Source: Eucalyptus grandis
Taxonomy: Eukaryota > Streptophyta > Magnoliopsida > Myrtales > Myrtaceae
Length of the DNA stretch: 64,000 nt
NCBI RefSeq assembly: GCF_016545825.1
Contig: NC_052613.1
Coordinates: 33,554,844-33,618,843, forward strand
Direction: 5' to 3'
This document shows positions 57,022 through 64,000 of this stretch, one piece after another. The notes under the pieces are model-generated. The model did no database searches. It was not told the origin of the DNA and worked only from the letters and a program-made list of their open reading frames with translations. The translations under genes and the position numbers were made by a program. How positions within the stretch are numbered: the stretch's first letter is position 1; the number at the start of each line of letters is the position of its first letter.

Positions 57022-58165
57022 TTTCTATATTCCCTGTGTGAGTTTGGGAGTTTTATGCATCTTGGTCTCCGTGCGATAGAAAAACTTGGAGGTCATGAAG
57101 TTATTAGTGTTAAGACAATAAAGTTTGCAGCTTGGAAATGTATGACTGTTTGATATATAATCTATATGACAGTGCGCCTTTTACAAGATGTGCTCTAGTT
57201 TTTCGTTGTTTTGCTTTTATATATGTAGAGTTTTTGTCACAATCATGATAGTAAATCTTTCCCAGTTCTAAACCGGATCAGGAAGAACAAAGCTATGGGT
57301 TGATTAGAATATATCATAAAATAGAATGTAGAACGAGTTACATAGCAAGTTCCTGTCAGATTCATTACAGGACCCATAGGAGCTTCGGTTATTGCCTGTC
57401 CTCCCATTGTGCAGATGAATGAACCGCCATGCCATTGTGATGTTGGCTTTGTTCCTAGGACAGAACAATGAAAACCCTATCAATGTTGATTGAATGAAGT
57501 TCAATATTTCAGTAATGATACCTCCGTGTGAGAAGATGATCATTATTGCATACTGATAGGAAGAGATGGCAACCCTTATATTTAAAAATGAAGGAGGCTT
57601 TGGGCTCTTTTCATTCCCTTCCTAGAATTCTTTGCATGGTGCACCATCTGGTACAAACTGGAGTCACGCTAAAATAATGCAGACAAAGAATAAAATTGAA
57701 GCATAGTTTTATTGAACAATTGTAATTTGCTGTAGTCAAAACAGAGTTATTTTATCATTTGCTCATGCTGGGCGTAGATTCTCACACATTTGAATGGCCG
57801 ATTTTCCCTTACCACATTGTTAATCAATTTTAATTTTATATTTGGATTTATACTCTGAGAGAGGATAAGAAAAAGGGGGAAAGAACAAAATTTGCCGGAG
57901 CATTAGTATGACAGTATCTTTCAGTGTAGGCATATTATAACAGTGAACGACAACAGATCACCCCAGCTAGCAGCTAGCTAGGGCAAGACTTTGTCATTGT
58001 CACTGTCTTTTGTCCAAAGAATTTGTTTTGCTTATATTAAACAATGTAGATTGTAATCCATGCAGAGATGAGCAACATGATCAAACTGTCATTTTAGAAG
58101 TGAACCTCCGTAGTCATCTACAGAGTCTCTCTCAGCAACATCTGCAGAATTTCTGAACCACCTAT
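57022..58165. other. Intergenic sequence between copies F and G
   Basis: 3' UTR of copy F (to perhaps 57250; TATATGTAGAG and several AATAAA-like strings nearby) and then unique AT-rich DNA to the start of copy G. No coding region was recognised. Copy G has its own unrelated upstream sequence here, without the module shared by the other copies. Confidence 0.5.
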
Positions 58166-59167
58166 ATGGAGGACAACATAAGCCGAGTGTCAACTAAGAT
58201 GGATAGTGACGAAGAGAAGCTTGGATATCTCTGGTTCCTTGGCATCTGCGAGGAGTCGTTCAAGATCATTGTCTCATGGAAGAAAATCTTCACTCAAATC
58301 ACACTAGCTTTTATCCTCCCTCTCTCCATCATCTTCTTCGTTCAATTCCAAGTTTCTGAGAACCCGAAAGCAAGAATTCAATTTGAAAAATACAGACTTC
58401 ATCACAGGGGAGACAATGAACGCATGGATGAATATCTATCATCCCAGCGAATAGAATTTTGGCTTATCAAAATAGCGTACTTAGTCTTCCTCCTGGTGCT
58501 TTCCCTTCTATCTACTTCTGCAGTCACATACACTGTGGCCTGCAATTACACGGGAAAGTCCATCACCTTCAAAAATATCATGTCCATGGTCCCGAAGTTG
58601 TGGAAGCCACTCACCATCACGTTCATATGGAGTTTCTTGTTCCACTTGGCCTACAGCTTATGCATGCTGGGGACTTTCTTTGTGGGAATGATGCTGATCG
58701 GTTTCTCCTCGTTTGGGATAGCAATCTGGATCATCCTCTTGATCCTGTTCTTCGTTGGGTTCATGTAGCTGAGCATTGTCTGGCAGCTGGCAAGCGTGGT
58801 CTCTGTCCTGGAGGAGGAGAACTATGGGATCAAGGCAATGGTCAAGAGCGTAAGTCTTATTGAGGGCAAGCGACAAGTCACAAGCTTCATCTTCCTGCTG
58901 CTGGTCTTGTTCTATTATGGGATCATGATAGTGTACCAGTTGTTTGTGGTGTATTTATGGAACTTAGGAATCGTGGTAGGCATCGGCACCCTCTGCCTCG
59001 TCCTGCAAATGCTCCTGTTCCTGTCCAGCCTTGTGATCCAAACAGTGATCTACTTCGTCTGCAAGTCATATCACTGCGAGAACATTGACATGCTGGCCTT
59101 GGCCAACCATCTGGAAGCTTTACTTAGTCTGAACCTCAGAGGGAAGCCACCAACGATGTCCAGCTAG
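58166..59167 (+). pseudogene. Array copy G: divergent six-TM protein gene with one in-frame stop
   Basis: A more distant member of the same family, in the same orientation. It starts MEDNISRVSTKMDSDEEKLG; the second ATG (58199) gives the usual start position MDSDEEKLGYLWFLGICEES. It keeps SLLSTSAVTYTVACNYTGKS, SMVPKLWKPLT, IVWQLASVVSVLEEENYGIK and VCKSYHCENIDM. The loop after TM1 is long and charged (about residues 75-103). The sole defect is TAG at 58766-58768, at the Tyr of the conserved FVYLT motif; the same frame then stays open to the TAG at 59165-59167. The other 332 codons are well kept, which suggests a recent nonsense change, readthrough, or a base-call error; a truncated 200-residue product with four membrane spans is also possible. 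Its promoter is unrelated to that of the other copies. Confidence 0.85.
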
Positions 59168-59645
59168 AGCAAGGTCATGTCACCACCAAGGAAGATCAAG
59201 TTTATGTCTGAAGTTCAAATTGGAGTTCTCTGTACTAGCTGAATAAGATCCGAACCAACATATATGGTCCTTAGCACTAAGTTTGCAAGTGTACCTACGA
59301 GTGTCCTATGAGTACATTAGATCTGAAAGTCCTTGATGTGTTTGACGTGGGGAAAGTCAAGGAGATACCCAAATGAAATGTGCTTGTATCAAGAATCAGT
59401 ACTAATAAATACACAATTACTTTCCAGATTCTTCTATTCTAACTCCTGTGACGCTTTTAAGGTGGGTGTATCTCATCTTTCCTGTTCTGATGGGTTCCTA
59501 GGACTAGCAACCCGCTTCATTTGGTAAATTATATTTTTTTTGGTGAAGAAAAATCAATTTGTGACTTATATTGTCGTATATTAAAATCAATTTGATAAAT
59601 GACGTTCGAGATGTAAGCTAGATGTGGAAATCTTTCGTTGCCTTG

Positions 59646-59678
<33 letters not shown>

Positions 59679-60199
59679 GCTTCTGATTGATGAAGAACCT
59701 GACAGCAAGGCTTCTTTTCTGATACTGACACGTGTATAAGTTGTTGATCAAGCGCACGACATTTCTTCCATTAGATGAGGAGAAAAGACTACCATGTCAA
59801 GAGTTAGTCACAGATACTATTCATTTACATTATTTGCCGAGGATATTCTGTGAGGTCTTTTCAGACAATGAGAGGAAAAAGCTCGTCTCATTTCATCTTA
59901 TCATGATTAGACTTCTCCCTTCTCTTTTCACATGGTTTACTCAAATGTCAAGCAATGACAATTCTTGACAGGTTATGAGAGATTGTGATGATATGCTATG
60001 AATTGCCACCCTTAGAAATTTCCTAAGCCGATCTGCTAGTTGCTCTGCTTACCCTTTTGCTCAGGAATGAATGAAGTTGGACACTGTAGCCAATCTCTTC
60101 AATTTTTATTTTTATTTTTGTCGAAATATTTTGATAAGTAGAACAGCTTTAATTCTTTGGACTCTTGAATAGTTTTACTGCTAACCAGAAGTTACAATT
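59168..60199. other. Intergenic sequence after copy G
   Basis: Presumed 3' UTR of copy G, then unique AT-rich sequence. A compound microsatellite stands at 59647-59678. No coding region or RNA gene could be supported; the open stretches at 59333-59527 and 59732-59968 have no recognisable domain. Confidence 0.5.
59647..59678. repeat. Compound (TG)n(AG)n microsatellite
   Basis: Seven TG units directly followed by nine AG units. Confidence 0.9.
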
Positions 60200-63100
60200 T
60201 ATGACATCCTGATTTTCCAAATCTGATTTCAATCGAATAAATCAGGTCTTTCGTCGATGCATCTATAGTGTTATTCTCTTAGCCGATCACTCAAGAGATA
60301 ACTAGACTATCTGGGAAAATTATTAAGGGATTTTAACGCAAAAGATTTGAGAATTCGACTAGGAATCGACCGCTTGACCGTGCTAATTTTCAATGGTCAT
60401 TATAGCACAATTAAAAATCGATCATAGATTAGAGATAGGTCGATTCGATTGAGATGGGTGATCAAAATGTGGGTGATTCTACATGATTGCAAAATTCTCA
60501 TTGATTGACACTAAATTGGTTTTCTATCATTTTTAGTACCATGTATTTGTATTTGAAACCTTAAGATTTTCACGACAATCGAGAGTTGCCAATATGTTGA
60601 AGATGTACATTGTGACTCGAGATAAATCGATCACGGGTCAATTGCACTAAAAATTCCTAAAAGTTACCCGATAGACTAGATCACGCTAAAAGCGCGTCGG
60701 ATTAAAAATAACCGTGAATTTGAACCCAATTTCAAAAAATTGAAAGTTATGTGGTGTCACAAGCTATTTGAGGAATATCGACTCATCATCCGAAGAATTT
60801 TCAGAAATTCCGAGATTTTTACGGAAAATCGATACGGACATTGCGGAAAATTAGCAGAAATTTGTACGGGCCAAATTAAAGAAATTTGGACTTCCAAGCC
60901 GAGCCTTCGAGTGTCAAGGATTTATAGAAAATAGTTCAGGATTTTTCTTTGACAAACTTGGACTTCAAATTGGAGGAATCGGAGAAGAAATTGAATCCCA
61001 AGTTGAGTGCCAAAAATGTGAAATTCGGATTTAAGTTTGGGGCTGCATTTTTGGCATTTAAATTGGATTCTTTATGGATTCCTAAACAATAAAGTAATAG
61101 GGGACAATGTGATAAGCTTGAAGACTAAAGGGGGAACCAAGCTTTAATTGGTTTAAGATATTTTGTGGACTTTTTGGACTATTTCTTCTTATCTTCTCGA
61201 GCGTCCGCTTCTCCAATCCCCCTCCTGTTATTCTTTTCTTTCATTTTGGTGATGCTCGACTGCCCTCTGAAGCCGCCCCACCATTTCACTCCATCATTTC
61301 TTCTCCATCTTCATCCACTCACACGCCCACAACTCCGTTGGATTCTCCTCTGCACGCCACTCGTCCAAGCATCCATTTCCTTCGGTCAAGGCCCAGCAGA
61401 AGGCCATTTTTGTTGACCAAAAACTTCAACGCCTACAACTTCATCTCCGTTCCTTCTTCCACCGAGTAGTCCAGTGTCTTCGGCCAAGCTTCAACGTCCA
61501 ACGAAGCCAGTTGACCACCGAAGCTGCTACCCTTTTTAATCATCGCCAGCGAAGCCTCCACGTGCGTCCGTGTCTTCTCTCCTTTGCCCGCACAAATCCA
61601 GTCAACAGAAGCTGCCTCTCGTCTCCCAGCTCAGCCACGAATTCTGCAGCTCAACCCACCGAATAGCTTGGCTTCTTCGCCGTCCCTCACACTATCCTCC
61701 AGCTGCCAGCGATTCTGTCCCACCGAAGCCCATGTCTGCCACATTCCAGTCAAATGAAGCAGCGTTGGAGACACCGAAGTTGACCCGTTTCGCTGCTCCG
61801 TCTCCGCGTGGGCTTCTTCAGCAACTTCCAGTGCTTCTTTGGCCCAGCTGAGGCCATTTCAAGCCCGCATTTGGCCAGATTCGGCCCAGCTTTCAGCAGC
61901 AGTCCACGCTAGGGGTGTCAACGGTTCGGTTCGGTTTTTTTGAAAAACCGAACCGAACCGAACCGTTAGAAAAATCTTCCAAACCGAAACCGAATCAGAA
62001 TGAACCGGACCAACCGAAACCGAAATTTCGGTTTGCCCGGTTCCGGTTCCGCCTTTTTCGATTTTCAACTTTTGGTTTTCGGTTTCTCTTTGTATCTCTC
62101 TTTCGTATATCTCTCTTTGTATCTCTCTCTCGTCCTAGGATCAAACCATTCGAAGAAGGGAAGAGAAGACTCAAACCCAGATGACGACTCGAGCTGAAGA
62201 CGTCTCCCTCCCCCTCACCCCACACGAGCTCGAGGCGAGAATCATGGTTGAACTGCAGGCAGAATTCACTACTCCACAAGCCCTAGACGAACAGACCCGA
62301 ACCCACTGCCGAATCGACGATTCACCGCACGAATCGCATGATAAACCCGAGGAACTCGCATCGAAACACCAAATCAACACTAGCATGCGGTTCGGCAAGT
62401 GGACCGCAACCTACTGTGGCACGACTCACCCGAATTCATTAGCAATTTGGGACCGCCCCCACGAAGTTGCGCACAATCGAGGGCAGGTTCACGAGGTCGA
62501 TCGGGTTGGCAGCCTTCTTTAGGTTGTCGGCCACAACCTTCTTCATCTTTGCAACAACATTTTCCCCTTCCTCTCGCGACGGCGTTCCTTCCGAGAGCGC
62601 AGCCCGTTTCCGTCGATGGTGGGGAGGAGGACGTCGAGGGGAGCAAGACATGCTCAGGCACATCCCTCAATCGGTTGCCGTCCGTGTCGCCGTCGCCGTC
62701 CTTGCCGCCGTCACTGTCCCTGTTGCCGTCGCAGTCACAGTCGCCGTCGCACCGAGAGGAGACAAGAGAGAATTAGAAATAGGGTTTGCCCTTGCCGGTT
62801 TGGTTAATGGTTTTATTTTATCGATTCTTCGGTTCGGTTCGGTTCGGTTCGGTTAACCGATAAAACCGAACCGATAAAAAGATTTCGGTTTTTAATGAGA
62901 ACCGGAATCGAACAACCGAACCGAAAAACCGAATTTTCGGTTCGGCCGGTTCCGGTTCGGTTTTCGGTTCGGTTCCTGACACCCCTAGTCCACGCAAGTC
63001 TTGTGGCCCAACAACTGGGCTTGTCTTCAGTCCATCAAGCCCAGCGAAATTCAGATTAGTTGGGCCCAAAAGTCCAGCAGTCCAGTCCAACTTTGAAGCC

Positions 63101-64000
63101 CAGCAAGTTGTCTTCTTCAGCAGTTTTCAGCCCATCCTCAGTCAATTGAAGCCCAGCCCAAGTTGAAAACAAATCTTAGATTTGGGCTGAGATTTGTTGG
63201 GCCTGTTTTAGGCCTGGCCCAAGTCCGCCGACGCCGCCGAAAATTTAGATTTTGGCCGCCGTCGCGTCGTCGTGGTGGTGAACCGGTTTCCGCAATTAAC
63301 CAGTAAGTTTATACTCTAAACTCTGCTTAGTAGGCTAATGACGTTTAAGGGGTGTTTAGATTTATTTTATTAGGAATTAGGTGGTTAGTTAGATTAAATT
63401 AGAAATGTAATTATTTAATTGAGCATGTTAGGTGGTTAGCATAGTTTAGCTAAGGCCTAAACAAATTGTACTATTTATCTATAAGGGTTCAGGAATTTCT
63501 CCGAGTCCGTATTGGTTATTAATTTAATGATTATGGCCTAGGTTAGTATTTTTAGAATTTAAATTGATTTATTTAATTAATTTCAGTAATTACTTAATTA
63601 TTAATTATTTTTCCGGAAATTAGGCCGGGATAGCCGGTGACCGGAATTTCATGCTGATTGCAATGGTGTGGTTAATTTCTGCAATTAAGTATTAAATTAT
63701 GCAAATTGAGTGCTTATTGGATTTTTGGTATTTAATTCTAAAAATTGTGAATTTCTAATATTTATTCAGAAAATCCCAAGTGTCGGGTTTTGGCACCGAA
63801 AATAGTTTTTGTACTATTTCAAATAGTGAGATTTCAAAAAGTAATAATATCAATTTTTCTAGGTCAAGTTGACCGTGTACCCACACACGAGTAATTTCAT
63901 GTGAATTTCTAATACGAAGAAAAATGCCAGGCTCACCATTTTAATTGAAGCATTTAAGTGCAATGCATGGTGCCCTGAGCCATATTTGAGTGATCGTGTG
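60200..64000 (+). mobile_element. Long gypsy-type LTR, runs off the window
   Basis: Begins TATGACATCCTGATTTTCC with the block ATAACTAGACTATCTGGGA, matching the starts at 36365, 39057 and 47496. After a GC-rich stretch (61190-61900, several meaningless frames) comes a hAT insertion (61910-62987), then AT-rich LTR sequence to the end of the window. The right end, PBS and any coding part lie outside. Without the hAT it is already about 2.7 kb long. Confidence 0.65.
61910..62987. mobile_element. Non-autonomous hAT element with GGTTC-rich arms
   Basis: Terminal inverted repeats TAGGGGTGTCAACGGTTCGG (left) and, reversed, TAGGGGTGTCAGGAACCGAA (right), with the TAGGGGTG end common in plant hAT elements. 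Both sides carry the 8-bp duplication GTCCACGC (61902-61909 and 62988-62995), which is the hAT hallmark. The arms inside the ends are arrays of GGTTC/CGGTT and their complements. The interior (about 62120-62790) is non-repetitive, GC-rich and shows no transposase; on the minus strand 62663-62439 reads as a Lys-rich frame (VVAKMKKVVADNLKKAANP) that could be a captured host fragment. Size 1078 bp. Confidence 0.88.

Noticed and set aside
57304..57543. Minus-strand 79-codon frame between copies F and G
   Set aside because: No domain, no family relation and no codon bias visible; intergenic.

Overview
The window is plant nuclear DNA from a eudicot, probably a woody species. The evidence is introns with GT/AG borders, long AT-rich spacers, nested LTR retroelements with an initiator-tRNA-Met type primer site, a remnant of a plant copine (BONZAI) gene, and an array of a plant-specific multipass membrane protein family. 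A Myrtaceae-like source is only a guess from general look. About two thirds is transposable-element sequence. A 100-base run of N at 10095-10194 marks an assembly gap.

Layout. 1-4.2 kb: a tRNA-derived SINE with a target-site duplication, then a decayed, 3'-truncated copine pseudogene on the minus strand. 5.4-10.1 kb: a broken L1-type LINE, cut by the gap. 10.6-59.2 kb: a tandem array of a six-transmembrane protein gene family (Arabidopsis At4g19950-like, unknown function). It has six recognisable copies, here called A to G with E not used: A (11.8 kb, multiply broken), B (22.1 kb, intact, 336 aa), C (29.7 kb, intact, 332 aa), D (deleted to about 20 coding bases at 53.4 kb), F (56.0 kb, one 1-bp frameshift) and G (58.2 kb, divergent, one in-frame TAG). 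The units share about 1 kb of upstream and about 2 kb of downstream flank. Units A and B also share an LTR-element insertion that C lacks.

Unit D is split by about 19 kb of nested elements (33.3-52.1 kb). These are two head-to-head Ty1/copia fragments, a long LTR carrying a Mutator-like element with an F-box gene fragment (Pack-MULE), and a Ty3/gypsy element inserted in that LTR and ending in an inverted LTR. 60.2-64.0 kb: a further related LTR containing a hAT-type element with a 9-kb-scale cousin family of ends, GGTTC-rich arms and a non-repetitive interior.

Functionally only genes B and C look able to make full-length protein. The array has evolved by tandem duplication, exchange between copies (B carries a leftover tail of an A/C-type gene after its stop codon), deletion and point decay, with retroelements marking the order of events. 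Copy letters, percent-like judgements and alignments were made by eye; no search or alignment program was run.
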